64,000 nucleotides of DNA from Chthonomonas sp. (GCA_016788585.1 JAEURP010000014.1:1-64000), one strand, 5' to 3'. Positions 42,570-52,691 are shown, numbered from the stretch's first letter. The notes: generated by a model not told the origin, from the letters alone. Numbers and translations are program-made.

Positions 42570-44143
42570 TCGTATCCAGGCCGGTTGGCGATTGGCAAAT
42601 CATAATAGCCCGGCATGTCAAAGGCGGTTACTTCTTCGATTCCTTCGAGGCTGGCGATAAGCTCGGGAACATTTGCGTCATCGGGGAAAGCAATGGCGCC
42701 AAGCCGCTCGAATTTCGTTCGCAGAATGCCATTGAGATCGTGAGCGGTGTTCCTGGCGTGACCAGCGGGGTACATGACGAGGCCGCTGTCAAAGGTCTTG
42801 CCACTCGCGTGAATGACCATGGACGTCGGAATCCCGTCCGGGTACTTGGCGTCATACTCGGCGCCACCGTGCTCGAATTCGAACTTCTCCATGAGTGCTC
42901 GGGTTGCGGGGTTAAAGATTGCGTCGGCGTGATAGTCGGCGGGCATAAGCATAAGCCACTTCCAAATGTCGTTCTCACTCGCAGCGTTGGTAACGGAGCC
43001 GGGATTTTCGATCGCTTTGCGAAGGAGGGTGCTGACAATGTAGACCATTGAGTGGTCGGCGCTCTGGCGGGTCTTGGGATCGCGCTTCATCGGGTTGCCA
43101 ATAATGCCGAAGGCAGGTTCATAAGCCTTGATTACGATCTTGTCGATCGATCCACCTGTGAGCAATTCAGGGTTCTCGCGCAGGAGTGTGATGAGGCCCT
43201 GTAAGGCGCCGGCCGACTGGTGCTCATAGAGGCCAAGCTTGAAGTGCATGCCCATGACAGCGAAGTCATCGCCGGAATGGCTGAGATGCAAATCGAACGG
43301 CGAATCGCCGCTCTCCTTCCAGCGCTCCGCCCCCTGAGTCGTGGGCTCGAAGAACCGCCAAATGGCCTCGGGATTACGGAAAATGTCTTTCGGCCCGATG
43401 AAGCCGCGCATCGAACGGCGCATGCAGAGGACCGCCGCCTCGGTGCTAATCGCCGCGCTCGCGCCCTTGCTGTCGCTGAGTTGCTTTCCGGCGCGAATCG
43501 CCCTCCAGGGAATGTAGTGGGCGCAAAACATACCGATCGCGCTCTCGATCTCTTCAGCACTCGCGCCAAGCAACGCGCCATAAACCGCCGCGCTACCGAT
43601 CGCGCCATGCACGACGTGGTCTAGCTTATAGGTCTTGAGCGAAAAGACTTCGGCGAGTCGGCCGCGAATTTCGTCGAGACAAACCATCGCTCGAAGGGCG
43701 GTCGCTCCATCTAGACCCTTCTGCTGGCAAGCTGCAATGACAACCGGATAAAAGTCGTTATGTCCGAACTCGCCAGCGAGGTGCCCAAGCGTCGGGTTGT
43801 AGCCAAAGTTGGTGCCATTGCTGTCCCATTCGCGAACAGCAGCAGAGTTTGCTACCACCGCTTTCTCAGGCATGACCTGCTGGTTACTACCAAAGACAAA
43901 CGCGCTCGTTTCGGGGTCTGCCGATGGATAGCCAAGCGCTTCCTCACGCAGTAGAGTTGGCGCGTTTGTCATCAAGGCCAAGGCACTCAGGCCGCAGAGA
44001 ACGGAATCCGTATGGAAGAGCCTGGTTCGCTCCAAAACTGAAGGGCTTGGGCCAGCGAATTTGCCACCGACAAAGTCGATGGCAAATTGCCCAATCCCGA
44101 GGGCCTGATTAGAATCGCGAGAGAGGACAACAGCGTGGCTCAT
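42566..44143 (-). CDS. MmgE/PrpD-family protein
   Basis: The 525-residue product resembles 2-methylcitrate dehydratase PrpD. It has an N-terminal all-helical domain with VREWDSNGTNFGY (substrate-loop region) and GHNDFYPVVIAACQQKGLDGATALRAMV. KLDHVVHGAIGSAAVYGALLG and GMFCAHYIPWRAIRAGKQLSDSKGASAA follow. The C-terminal lid holds DHSMVYIVSTLL. Canonical PrpD is about 480 residues. No prpB/prpC is near, so the substrate may differ. It lies 18 bases after the hydrolase gene. Confidence 0.87.
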   Translation of the reverse strand: MSHAVVLSRDSNQALGIGQFAIDFVGGKFAGPSPSVLERTRLFHTDSVLCGLSALALMTNAPTLLREEALGYPSADPETSAFVFGSNQQVMPEKAVVANSAAVREWDSNGTNFGYNPTLGHLAGEFGHNDFYPVVIAACQQKGLDGATALRAMVCLDEIRGRLAEVFSLKTYKLDHVVHGAIGSAAVYGALLGASAEEIESAIGMFCAHYIPWRAIRAGKQLSDSKGASAAISTEAAVLCMRRSMRGFIGPKDIFRNPEAIWRFFEPTTQGAERWKESGDSPFDLHLSHSGDDFAVMGMHFKLGLYEHQSAGALQGLITLLRENPELLTGGSIDKIVIKAYEPAFGIIGNPMKRDPKTRQSADHSMVYIVSTLLRKAIENPGSVTNAASENDIWKWLMLMPADYHADAIFNPATRALMEKFEFEHGGAEYDAKYPDGIPTSMVIHASGKTFDSGLVMYPAGHARNTAHDLNGILRTKFERLGAIAFPDDANVPELIASLEGIEEVTAFDMPGYYDLPIANRPGYE

Positions 44144-44161
44144 ACAGTTCCCAGAGGGTAC

Positions 44162-46495
44162 CTATTCGAGCGGCGGCATCACTTGGAACGAGAGCACGGC
44201 AGGGTGTTCCTTGTTGTGGAAGATGGTCTGCTTGCTCGACCTCATGCGAGTTGCGGTTGCGGGCGGCTCGGCATAACCCAGGTTCCGATCAAACGTGGGG
44301 AATAGATTGCAGCTAATCACTAGGCCAATCCGATGGCCCGGCTTGAAGGTATGAGCGACGTCCCACAGCGAAATCTTCGCCTTGTAAATGTCCCCCGGAA
44401 CTAGCGGCGTGCGGACATCCATACTTTTGATGTAGCTCGCCCTAATTTTGCCGCCTTGTTGGATGAGTCGAGTTTTGCCACTAGGGGTGACATCCATCAA
44501 AAATGCGAAGAAGTCGCAGTCGTTGGCAGAAGATTTGAAAGAGAACTCTAGATCGATTGGGCCTGAAACATCGAGCGGCTGGCTCATCGCTGCCGACTTA
44601 AAGAACAGTTCATCACCGACGAGATCGCCAAAATTAAAATCAAAGGTTTCATTGCCCGGTCCGCTGCCTGGGTTACCAGCTTTGCTCGGGTCATAGGAGA
44701 TCGCGCTTTGTCCAACACCGACGGTGTCACCTAGAGTGCCGTCGCTCTTCGAGTTTCGAGCGCCTTTCGCGCTAGAAAGGTAGAGATTCTTAACCGTCGA
44801 TTGTCGATGTGGATAGTCGCTCATGCTGCGCCATTGGTTCGAGCCGGTCAAAAAGACCTGAGCACGCGAACGGTCTTCGAACTTGACACTCTTGCCTTTC
44901 AAGTAGGTGTCAAAGAAGCGCACATAGACGGAATCGAGCTCCAAGAGAGCCTCTGAGCCATAGTCCTCATCGGCGAGTTTGTTGGTCGTATTGAACGCGT
45001 GTCCCCATGGTCCGACGATGAGCCATCGCTTGTCGTGACCAGCGTTGCGCAAAAGTCTCCAGTTCATGGTCGTGCCGGACAGATCGCCATCCCACCACCC
45101 ACTGATGAGCAGAGCTGGGATTTTCACGTCCTTTAGGTCAGCTTGATAATTGGCACCCACCCACTTGGCCGCGGTGTCGCGTTCGATCCACTTGTTCCAG
45201 AACGGCAAGTCTTTGCCAAGAAATGCGGTGTCGACCTCGCCGAGCGGAAGAGTGGCGAAGGGTGCCGGGTTTGGGCTGGTCTCCGAAACTGCGGACATGT
45301 CCGCGTCCTTTCGCGAAACGATCTTCGACCACCAGGCATTGGGGAACAAGAAGAATGCCCCGTGATCGTAAGGAATGTTATAGAACGGATCCGGCGGAGA
45401 GACCTGAGGAATGATGCACTTGAGAGCTGGCGGCTGCTCGACCGCGGCTTGCCACTGGACTAGGCCCAGATAGCTACCACCGATCATGCCGACATTGCCA
45501 TTGCACCAGGGTTGCTTAGCGACCCACTGAACGGTGTCGTAGCCGTCCTTGCGCTCATTCATAAATGGGTCCCATTCGCCGTAAGAACCGCCCATGCCTC
45601 GAACGTCCTGTGAGACGACCACGTACCCGCGGGGGGCGAACAAGGATCCGTAGTAGCTTGCCATGCCCGCTCGGCCGTATGGCGTACGAATTAGGATTGC
45701 CGGGTACTTACCCGGTTCTTTCGGCCTTACGATAGTAGCGGAGAGGGGAGTACCGTCACGCATCAGTGCGACCTCCAGAGGATCGGTGACTGGCGTTGTC
45801 GTCTTTTGGCTCAGCTCCGGATACTTGCTAAGCGGATCGACGAAGAGGTCGACGACTCCCTTTCGCAAGTAGAGGCCATTCTGGGCCGGGATATTGAGAC
45901 CCAGAACCCAGCCATTGCGCGGATCAATACCGACCTCTATCTGGAGGCCAAACATCTTAAGGTCATAAAAGTCGGCGCTGAAAGGCGTCCCATCGAGCTT
46001 AACGATTCTGCTCGTCCGGTAGGAGAAGTCTCCTTTGATCATCGTGCCCGAGTCCAAAATGAAAACGTCGGTTTCGCCTTTGCCCTGAGCCGAAAGGCCA
46101 TCGCTCATGGTCCGACAGAGTTGTGGATGGAAGTTCGCGAAGATGGCCTTTGGCTCGGAAGCCAATGATTGCGTCTTTTTGGACTGACCATCGTCAATCG
46201 TCACTTGCTTGCCCTTGACCGAAATCTTAACGACACGCTCACCCTGATGTATCACACTCTCGATGGCCCCAAACTTCCCTCGAATGAAGGTCGTGGTGAC
46301 CTCTTCGGTAAAGGTCCTGCCACCCAGATGCATCTCGCTCTTGCTGACAAAGGCGCCGTTGTCCTCAAAGGTCGTCGTGTTTGTGCCGACCGGTGTTCCA
46401 CCAAAGGAGATGTCCGTGACGAACTCAGACTTAGCATGGGCGAGAGCACCGAGTGCTAGACAAAACGACACGGTGAGCGCGACTCGATATTTCAC
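44162..46495 (-). CDS. Secreted CocE/NonD-family (S15-type) acyl hydrolase
   Basis: The 777-residue product has a signal peptide (MKYRVALTVSFCLALGALAHA). An N-terminal beta region of about 230 residues precedes the alpha/beta-hydrolase domain. The nucleophile lies in GGSYLGLVQW near residue 340, the acid in SGWWDGDL near 468 and the His in GPWGHAF near 497. The C-terminal jelly-roll typical of X-Pro dipeptidyl-peptidase-like enzymes follows. The substrate (ester, beta-lactam or peptide) cannot be told. It is first in a cluster with the PrpD and SMP-30 genes. Confidence 0.88.
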   Translation of the reverse strand: MKYRVALTVSFCLALGALAHAKSEFVTDISFGGTPVGTNTTTFEDNGAFVSKSEMHLGGRTFTEEVTTTFIRGKFGAIESVIHQGERVVKISVKGKQVTIDDGQSKKTQSLASEPKAIFANFHPQLCRTMSDGLSAQGKGETDVFILDSGTMIKGDFSYRTSRIVKLDGTPFSADFYDLKMFGLQIEVGIDPRNGWVLGLNIPAQNGLYLRKGVVDLFVDPLSKYPELSQKTTTPVTDPLEVALMRDGTPLSATIVRPKEPGKYPAILIRTPYGRAGMASYYGSLFAPRGYVVVSQDVRGMGGSYGEWDPFMNERKDGYDTVQWVAKQPWCNGNVGMIGGSYLGLVQWQAAVEQPPALKCIIPQVSPPDPFYNIPYDHGAFFLFPNAWWSKIVSRKDADMSAVSETSPNPAPFATLPLGEVDTAFLGKDLPFWNKWIERDTAAKWVGANYQADLKDVKIPALLISGWWDGDLSGTTMNWRLLRNAGHDKRWLIVGPWGHAFNTTNKLADEDYGSEALLELDSVYVRFFDTYLKGKSVKFEDRSRAQVFLTGSNQWRSMSDYPHRQSTVKNLYLSSAKGARNSKSDGTLGDTVGVGQSAISYDPSKAGNPGSGPGNETFDFNFGDLVGDELFFKSAAMSQPLDVSGPIDLEFSFKSSANDCDFFAFLMDVTPSGKTRLIQQGGKIRASYIKSMDVRTPLVPGDIYKAKISLWDVAHTFKPGHRIGLVISCNLFPTFDRNLGYAEPPATATRMRSSKQTIFHNKEHPAVLSFQVMPPLE

Positions 46496-46549
46496 AGCAA
46501 GAGCTTACGCGATTGGCGATTTGGGGGTTGCCTCTGTCAAACTAAAGGC

Positions 46550-46783
46550 ATGGCCACTGTCCGCATATTCGTGACCCTCAAGCCTTCGCTCCTTGACTCG
46601 GCTGGACGGACAGTCGCCGGATCGCTACAGAAGCTCGGCTACAACGAAGTGGACGAAGTTCGCATTGGCAAGATGATCGAGATGAAAGTCGAGGATGCCA
46701 GCGAGCAGCGCATCAAGGAGATGTGCGACAAACTCCTCGCGAATCCGGTCATCGAGGACTATCGCTACGAGGTCGTCGCTTGA
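46550..46783 (+). CDS. purS: Phosphoribosylformylglycinamidine synthase subunit PurS
   Basis: The 77-residue product has the pattern VRIFVTLKPSLLDSAGRTVAGSLQKLGYNEVDEVRIGKMIEM and ends MCDKLLANPVIEDYRYEV, diagnostic for PurS. In three-part FGAM synthases it bridges PurL and PurQ. The stop overlaps the TTG start of purQ (TTGA). purL is not in the window. Confidence 0.95.
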   Translation: MATVRIFVTLKPSLLDSAGRTVAGSLQKLGYNEVDEVRIGKMIEMKVEDASEQRIKEMCDKLLANPVIEDYRYEVVA

Positions 46784-47433
46784 AAGTAGCCGTCGTACGG
46801 TTCCCGGGCAGCAATTGCGATCAGGACGCCTTTCATGCCCTGAACGACATGGGCCTCCGCGCCGAGTACGTTTGGCATGACGCAGGCAGCCTTGATGGTT
46901 TTGAGTCGGTCTTCGTTCCGGGCGGCTTTTCGTATGGCGACTATCTGAGGTGCGGAGCGATGGCGGCGCGGTCGCGGATCATGAGCGAAGTCATTCGGCT
47001 TGCTGGAGCCGGGCATCCCGTCATTGGCGTTTGCAATGGATTCCAGGTGCTCACCGAGGCTGGTCTCTTGCCCGGCGCCTTGCTCCAAAACGCCGACGAA
47101 AAGTTCATTTGCCAGGATGTCCAACTCACGACCGACAGCGACTCAGTTTGGACGCGCGAGGCTCGCGGCAAGACCCTTCGAATCCCCATCGCTCATGGCG
47201 AAGGTCGCTATATTGCCGATGCCGAAACTCTCGCGAAGGTGGAAGGAGAAGGGCAGGTGGCTTTTCGATATGTTGAAAATGTCAATGGCTCAATGAACTC
47301 GATCGCTGGCGTGGTCAGTCCTAAGGGCAATGTGATGGGCATGATGCCGCATCCCGAGCGGGCGGCGAACCCGCGGCTTGGGAATTCGGATGGTTTGGTG
47401 ATTTTGCGGGCATTAGAACTCGTCAAAACCTAA
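46780..47433 (+). CDS. purQ: Phosphoribosylformylglycinamidine synthase glutaminase PurQ
   Basis: The product has 217 residues from TTG 46780; upstream in-frame sequence only repeats purS in another frame. The class I glutaminase shows VVRFPGSNCDQDA at the start, the oxyanion FVPGGFSYGDYLRCGAMAA, the nucleophile C85 in GVCNGFQVLTEAGLLPGAL, and MMPHPERA. It supplies ammonia for the fourth purine step. Translation is coupled to purS. Confidence 0.95.
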   Translation: MKVAVVRFPGSNCDQDAFHALNDMGLRAEYVWHDAGSLDGFESVFVPGGFSYGDYLRCGAMAARSRIMSEVIRLAGAGHPVIGVCNGFQVLTEAGLLPGALLQNADEKFICQDVQLTTDSDSVWTREARGKTLRIPIAHGEGRYIADAETLAKVEGEGQVAFRYVENVNGSMNSIAGVVSPKGNVMGMMPHPERAANPRLGNSDGLVILRALELVKT

Positions 47434-47487
47434 TCCGAACCCTTTGATCACCCGAAAATGTCTATAACCCTTGAAGGGCGTGATAGA

Positions 47488-48240
47488 ATGACGCTGTCTG
47501 TGAACTCGATCGTACGCTTTGTCGCCATCTCGATGGCTACTCTCCCGGCCTTTACTCATGCTGAGGATAAGGTTCTTGGACGCCTTGGCCAGGCGCTGGA
47601 GCCGACCCCGATTTACTCGCGTGCGAGCTCGAACAGCCGCGTTTACCACCGAGCCAAGGCTTACGAGTATCTGATCGTTCGCACGACCGCTTCCGGCTCC
47701 TATACTCCCGTGGTCATGGAGAATGGCAGATTGGGTTACATCAGGACAGCAAAGGTCGCAGTACTGCCTTACAATGTCACCTCTGCGGCGACTGTTCCTG
47801 CGTCTTCTCGACCGACCGGTAGTGCGACTTCGCGGAGCGGATCGACACCGACTTACTCATCCAATGGTGACGCCAAGGCGCAGATCGCGCAATACGGCCT
47901 CCGGTACACGGGCACACCGTACAAGTGGGGCGGCAATAACCTGGAATCGGGCATCGACTGCAGTGGCTTTGTTCAGCAACTCTTTGGCAAGATCGGCGAG
48001 AAACTACCTCGCACTGCCGCCGAGCAGGCCAAGGTAGGACTGAAGATAGAACGCCTCGAGGATTTGCAGGCAGGCGATCGACTATATTTCTGGGATAGTA
48101 AGCGCGGCAAGATCGGCCACACCGGCCTGTATCTTGGCAATGGATACTTTGTGCATTCGAGCGTGAATAACCGTGGCGTCGCTACAGACGACTTGCGCAA
48201 CGCTAAGTGGCGCAATATGCTCGTCGCCGCTCGACGATAG
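47488..48240 (+). CDS. Secreted NlpC/P60 cell-wall peptidase
   Basis: The product has 250 residues from ATG 47488 with a signal peptide (about 1-25, ending FTHA). An SH3-like domain (about 30-95), a Ser/Thr-rich linker and the NlpC/P60 domain follow. The catalytic Cys is in DCSGFVQ (about 158), with His in GHTGLYLG (about 211) and YFVHSS (about 222). It probably cuts peptidoglycan stem peptides. It stands alone between purQ and the dockerin-type gene. Confidence 0.92.
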   Translation: MTLSVNSIVRFVAISMATLPAFTHAEDKVLGRLGQALEPTPIYSRASSNSRVYHRAKAYEYLIVRTTASGSYTPVVMENGRLGYIRTAKVAVLPYNVTSAATVPASSRPTGSATSRSGSTPTYSSNGDAKAQIAQYGLRYTGTPYKWGGNNLESGIDCSGFVQQLFGKIGEKLPRTAAEQAKVGLKIERLEDLQAGDRLYFWDSKRGKIGHTGLYLGNGYFVHSSVNNRGVATDDLRNAKWRNMLVAARR

Positions 48241-48334
48241 CTCCAAAGATTTGCTCGGGATCTCGTGACCTCCTTGAGTGACCGGACACCCAGAAAAGCA
48301 AACACTACCGCGGGAACGGCTATATACTAACTCT

Positions 48335-49285
48335 ATGAAGCACCTCTCGCTTGCCATCCTCGCGTCGATGGCGGCGCATGCTACCGCTAACCTTGTCACG
48401 AACGGCAGCTTCGAGCAACCCCCAATAGGCACGCCCTTCCTCACCCTGCCTGCTGGCAACCCGTCGCTTACCGGATGGACGATCACCGGTACCAGCATCG
48501 ACCTCGCGACTCAAGTAGCCAACCCTGGCTATCCGGCACGAGACGGCCTACAGTTCGTCGACCTCGCTGGCGCGCCCGGTCCTGGCAAGATCGAGCAGTC
48601 CTTCGCCACCACCGTTTCACAGCAGTACTTTTATGGCTGGTCAGGATCTAGCAATGGCTCGTCGACACAAATGGAGGTCTTCCTAAACGGGCCCCTTCTC
48701 TTCACCATAACTACTGCACCGCAGGGGAACTGGGTGGACTATGGCTGGACCTTCACGGCCACCACCGCCACGACTTCGATCGGCTTCCGATCAAACAATA
48801 TTGGCAACCAAGGGGCTCTGGTCGACCGCGTCATCGTTGTACCACTGCCCACCATCGTCGGAGTCCTCGATCTGCAAGACACATTTGGCACATTTGCCGC
48901 TAACCGAGTCATTCCCTATGTCGTGATGCAAGGCACTGTAACGATCACGAGCGGTTCAGTCACTTGCCCCGCCACGCTTTCTCCGATCTCCATAGGTGTT
49001 CCCACGTCCGCCACTGGTCCAGCCCAACTCATTTTCAATGGCTCGTCCTTCCTGCAAAAGACAACAAATGTCACGCTTGGTGGCTTAACCGTTTCGGTCG
49101 GAACAATCGCCTGCGTGAACGGCGATGTCGATTACTCTGGCGAAGTGGACGCTGCTGACATCGATGCGGTGATCGCGGACTTCGGTAGCACGGCAGTTAA
49201 CGACACCGATTGCGATGTGAGTGGCGAAGTGGACTCGGATGATATCGACATTGTCGTGGCCAACTTCGGCTTGGTCGACAATTGA
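48335..49285 (+). CDS. Secreted choice-of-anchor/DUF642-like protein with dockerin-like repeats
   Basis: The product has 316 residues from ATG 48335. The signal peptide is MKHLSLAILASMAAHATA. A jelly-roll domain follows (about 19-165): NLVTNGSFEQP, LTGWTITGTSIDL, ARDGLQFVDLAGAPGPGKIEQSF and STQMEVFLNG, as in DUF642/choice-of-anchor C carbohydrate-binding-like domains. A beta region precedes two calcium-loop repeats (GDVDYSGEVDAADIDAVIADFGS; CDVSGEVDSDDIDIVVANFG). The tail matches those of the three paralogues at 12375-17205, pointing to a shared sorting or anchoring module. Confidence 0.8.
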   Translation: MKHLSLAILASMAAHATANLVTNGSFEQPPIGTPFLTLPAGNPSLTGWTITGTSIDLATQVANPGYPARDGLQFVDLAGAPGPGKIEQSFATTVSQQYFYGWSGSSNGSSTQMEVFLNGPLLFTITTAPQGNWVDYGWTFTATTATTSIGFRSNNIGNQGALVDRVIVVPLPTIVGVLDLQDTFGTFAANRVIPYVVMQGTVTITSGSVTCPATLSPISIGVPTSATGPAQLIFNGSSFLQKTTNVTLGGLTVSVGTIACVNGDVDYSGEVDAADIDAVIADFGSTAVNDTDCDVSGEVDSDDIDIVVANFGLVDN

Positions 49286-49322
49286 CTCGAGCGAACTTCT
49301 CGACGAGGTAAACCTCGCGTTT

Positions 49323-50975
49323 ATGGGATTCGACACCACACTCACCCGCGCCGACCTTCTGAAGGGATTGGCGAGTGTCTCTGTGTTGGGGTGGCTCGCA
49401 CCGGCTGCCAGGGCAATCCAGACCTCCAAAACGTTTGAGATCACCGAGCAAGACCTCGCCATCTTCGAGAAGGCGTTGGGCCTGAACTTTACTGACGCCG
49501 AGAGGAAGGCATGTCTTGCCGACGTAAAGGAAAATTTCGCAGCCATGCGGGACCTCGCGATTCCATATGCCACCTCGCCTGCAACCGCACTGATTCCCAC
49601 TGGCCCCCGCCCTACAATAGGGAGCAAGATCGACGTTCGACCAACCCGCTCCATCAAAAAGAGGCCCGCAACGGACGAGGATATCGCCTTTCTGTCAGTC
49701 TCCGAGCTCGCCAGTCTGATCAAGAGCAAGCAGCTCACGCCGACAGAACTCACGTCGATTTACCTCGAGCGGATGAACAGGCTAAATGCTCGACTGAATT
49801 GCGTTGTTTCGATGGACGAGACGGGGGCGATGGAGGCGGCTCGGAAGGCAACAGATGAGATCGCTGCCGGGCGCTACCGAGGGCCTTTGCATGGAATTCC
49901 TTACGGCATCAAGGACCTCTTCAGCACGAAGGCAATGAAGACGACTTGGGGCGCCGAGACCTTCAAAGATCAGCTCATCGATCACGACGCGACGGTGGTG
50001 CGAAAGCTGGCCGATGCCGGGGCGATCCTAATCGCCAAGCTGAGTCTGGGCGCGCTCGCCATGGATGACAAGTGGTTTGGTGGGCAGACCAAGAACCCAT
50101 GGAACCTTGACCAAGGAAGCAGCGGAAGTTCCGCTGGTCCGGCTAGTGCTCTGGCGGCCGGACTCTGCGGATTTACAATCGGGACAGAAACTCTCGGGAG
50201 CATTGTTTCCCCAAGTCAGCGCTGCCGCGTTACAGGTCTTCGTCCCACTTTCGGGCGGGTCAGTCGCGACGGAGCGATGGCCCTAAGTTGGACGATGGAC
50301 AAAGCTGGTCCAATTTGCCGCACCGCTGAGGACTGTCTTCTCGTGCTGGCGGCGATCTGCGGCGCTGATCCGGGTGATCTAAGCGCTGAAGATCGGCCAC
50401 TGGTTCAGCGGCGCAAAATTGACCTCAAATCTTTGAAGATTGGGATTCTGGATGACGGAAAACCTCTGGATGAGAGCGACTCCAATAGCGCGAAGTGGTT
50501 AAGCGCCATCAATGAATTGGGCCTCAAAACCACCAAGGTCAAAATCACGGCCCCGGAACCAGCAACGCTGATTGGACTTAGCGTAGAAGCCGCGGCGGCA
50601 TTCGATTCGATCACACGAACGGGTGCGGTCAATGAGATGAAATACTCGCTTTGGCCTCAGATATTCCGGGCACACCGCTATTTCACCGCGGTGGAATACG
50701 TGCAGAGCTTGAGACAACGAACCTTGGCGATGCAACGTTTCGACCGTGAGTTTGCGGACTTTGATTTGATCTTGGGCCCCGATCGTGGAGCGCAATTGCT
50801 CTTGATCACAAATCTCACTGGACATCCGCAGATGTACTTACCTATCGGAATGGATGGGGCGAGACCAGTTGGAATGTCCATTGTCGGAAGGCTCTTTGAC
50901 GAAGCCACGGTATGCGCCTTGGGAGATGCCGTTCAGCGAATAACTCACGAGTGGGCCAAGCGCCCTGCTCTATAG
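49323..50975 (+). CDS. Amidase signature family hydrolase
   Basis: The product has 550 residues from ATG 49323; a longer frame overlaps the dockerin gene. A hydrophobic, signal-like N-terminus (LLKGLASVSVLGWLAPAARA) suggests export. The amidase signature has the catalytic Lys in PYGIKDLFSTKAM (about 196) and the Ser-rich block QGSSGSSAGPASALAAGLCGFTIGTETLGSIVSPSQRCRVTGLRP (about 264-310), which supply the Ser-cis-Ser-Lys triad. It is not GatA: there is no gatB/gatC and the block differs. The substrate is unknown. Confidence 0.87.
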   Translation: MGFDTTLTRADLLKGLASVSVLGWLAPAARAIQTSKTFEITEQDLAIFEKALGLNFTDAERKACLADVKENFAAMRDLAIPYATSPATALIPTGPRPTIGSKIDVRPTRSIKKRPATDEDIAFLSVSELASLIKSKQLTPTELTSIYLERMNRLNARLNCVVSMDETGAMEAARKATDEIAAGRYRGPLHGIPYGIKDLFSTKAMKTTWGAETFKDQLIDHDATVVRKLADAGAILIAKLSLGALAMDDKWFGGQTKNPWNLDQGSSGSSAGPASALAAGLCGFTIGTETLGSIVSPSQRCRVTGLRPTFGRVSRDGAMALSWTMDKAGPICRTAEDCLLVLAAICGADPGDLSAEDRPLVQRRKIDLKSLKIGILDDGKPLDESDSNSAKWLSAINELGLKTTKVKITAPEPATLIGLSVEAAAAFDSITRTGAVNEMKYSLWPQIFRAHRYFTAVEYVQSLRQRTLAMQRFDREFADFDLILGPDRGAQLLLITNLTGHPQMYLPIGMDGARPVGMSIVGRLFDEATVCALGDAVQRITHEWAKRPAL

Positions 50976-51023
50976 ATGAAGCTCATCGCGGACAAACCTT
51001 GCCCGATGGCTGCTGCCACTCAG

Positions 51024-52682
51024 TTATAGGATGTTCTTCTGAACGAACGTCTCGCCCTTGCTGGTGCCAACTGGTCGGACCGAGACCACATTCTCTGCCC
51101 CGTAGTCGAGGAGCTTCAGCCAGTCGTCCACGACATCGCTCTTCGGAAAGATCTCGTTTTCGCCGTATTCTGCCGTGATGGCTTGCTGCAAGTCCCCGCG
51201 GCGAACACCGGCATCTTGGATCTTCTCGTCGATCGACCTCTGAATTGCCAAGTCCTTGGCTCGATCGACAACCGACTTTAGAAGGGCGCCGCTCACCAGA
51301 TCTTTGAAGTACAGGGTCTCGGTGGACCCGTTCCGCTTAGAGATCTTGAGAAACTCGGTGTCTTTCGACTGGCGCCACAGAAACGCAGCCGCGCTCTCGA
51401 TTAACTCCTTTCGCGCGCAGCTTGGCTCACCATCGAACTCGGCCACAAGGGCCGGATCAGCAGGCACGCTTTCCTGAAGATGTATTCCCAAAATCTGCTT
51501 GACCGCCGCGAGATCAGGGCGGCTCACCTTGACTTTCCGGTCGATGCGCTCAGGACGCAAGATGGCAGGATCGATGTAGTCTGGCCGGTTGCTGGTCAGA
51601 ATCACGATCACATTGTCGAGGCCCATCACGCCGTCCATCTCGGCACAAAACTGCGGAACGACAGTATTGCTGATGTTCATCCAACGTCCACTGCTCCGGG
51701 TCCGAAGAATGGACTCGGCTTCGTCGATAAAGATAACGACAAGTTGCCCCTCGCTTGCACGCGATCTCGCCACTTCGAACACCTCGCGCACCATGCGCTC
51801 GGTCTCGCCGAGCCACATGTTAAGGATCTTTGGCCCACTAATCGTCAGAAAACACTCTTTGACTTCACGCCCTTGCTTCTCGCTGTACTCCTTTGCAAGG
51901 TTGTAGGCAGTGGCCTTGCCGAGTAGCGTCTTGCCGCAGCCGGGAGGACCGTAAAGGAGGATGCCCTTGATCGGCTTCTTGTCGAATCTCTTGAAGAGCT
52001 CGGGATAGAGAAGAGGCTGCTCGATGGTGTCTCGAATCAGCTTGATCGCCTGCTCTTGCCCGCCAACCTGAGCCCACTCGATCGGAGGCACTTCCTCCAT
52101 AAAGTAGTCGCGAGTGTTCTGGTGGGGCATGTGCTCGACGGCAACCTGCCCTAGTGGTTCCACTCTGACCTCGTCTCCCTTTTTGATCGTGGCGTCCGCT
52201 AATGCGGCCGCGCGCCAAACAAAGCGGTTTCCGGTGCCTTGGGTGTCCGTACTGACGCGCAAATGCCCGCTCTCCAAAACATCCGCGACCTTCAGAACCT
52301 CCCCCCCATCATGCGGTGGTAAAAACCCGACTATCGCATAGGCGTCATTCAGCATCACCCGTGATCCGAGCTGCAAGTCTTCGCTTCCTTCAAGCTTCGG
52401 ATCGATAAGGGCTAGGAACTCGGTCTCACCAAGTGCAATCAGCGCCTTGCCGTCTTCTTTGGCTTCCAAAAAAACCCCTATCCGATTGGCCGGAGCGGTC
52501 AGCTTCTGATAAGCCTGTGCGAGCTGCTCGAGTTGCTCGGCTTGGGTCGCTTGGTCGCCTTCAATACGGACCAATTCAGCATCCAATTCACTCAGCAGAT
52601 TGCTGGTCGTGGCGTCACTCGGGGCGAAGTCCACCAGCTTCGAGAGAATTCTGCGGGCTCGGCTCTCCGGATTGGGGTTCAT
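51024..52682 (-). CDS. Proteasomal-type AAA ATPase (Mpa/ARC-like)
   Basis: The 552-residue product has an N-terminal coiled-coil (about 25-65), a double OB-like interdomain (about 65-185) and an AAA module. Walker A is GPPGCGKT (about 246-253) and Walker B is VVIFIDEAES (about 312-321), followed by LTSNRPDYIDPAILRPERIDRK. Coil plus OB plus AAA is the layout of Mpa/ARC and Rpt unfoldases that feed a 20S proteasome. The C-terminus ends QKNIL, not the GQYL of known ARC. No proteasome, PafA, Pup or UBact gene is next to it. It is last in an operon with the CBS-GGDEF and DnaA-like genes. Confidence 0.87.
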   Translation of the reverse strand: MNPNPESRARRILSKLVDFAPSDATTSNLLSELDAELVRIEGDQATQAEQLEQLAQAYQKLTAPANRIGVFLEAKEDGKALIALGETEFLALIDPKLEGSEDLQLGSRVMLNDAYAIVGFLPPHDGGEVLKVADVLESGHLRVSTDTQGTGNRFVWRAAALADATIKKGDEVRVEPLGQVAVEHMPHQNTRDYFMEEVPPIEWAQVGGQEQAIKLIRDTIEQPLLYPELFKRFDKKPIKGILLYGPPGCGKTLLGKATAYNLAKEYSEKQGREVKECFLTISGPKILNMWLGETERMVREVFEVARSRASEGQLVVIFIDEAESILRTRSSGRWMNISNTVVPQFCAEMDGVMGLDNVIVILTSNRPDYIDPAILRPERIDRKVKVSRPDLAAVKQILGIHLQESVPADPALVAEFDGEPSCARKELIESAAAFLWRQSKDTEFLKISKRNGSTETLYFKDLVSGALLKSVVDRAKDLAIQRSIDEKIQDAGVRRGDLQQAITAEYGENEIFPKSDVVDDWLKLLDYGAENVVSVRPVGTSKGETFVQKNIL

Positions 52683-52691
52683 ACCTGCATT

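Noticed and set aside
42566-44143. Complete propionate (methylcitrate) pathway suggested by the PrpD homologue
   Set aside because: No prpB or prpC homologue is in the window; the neighbours are an acyl hydrolase and a lactonase-like protein, so only the family name is kept.
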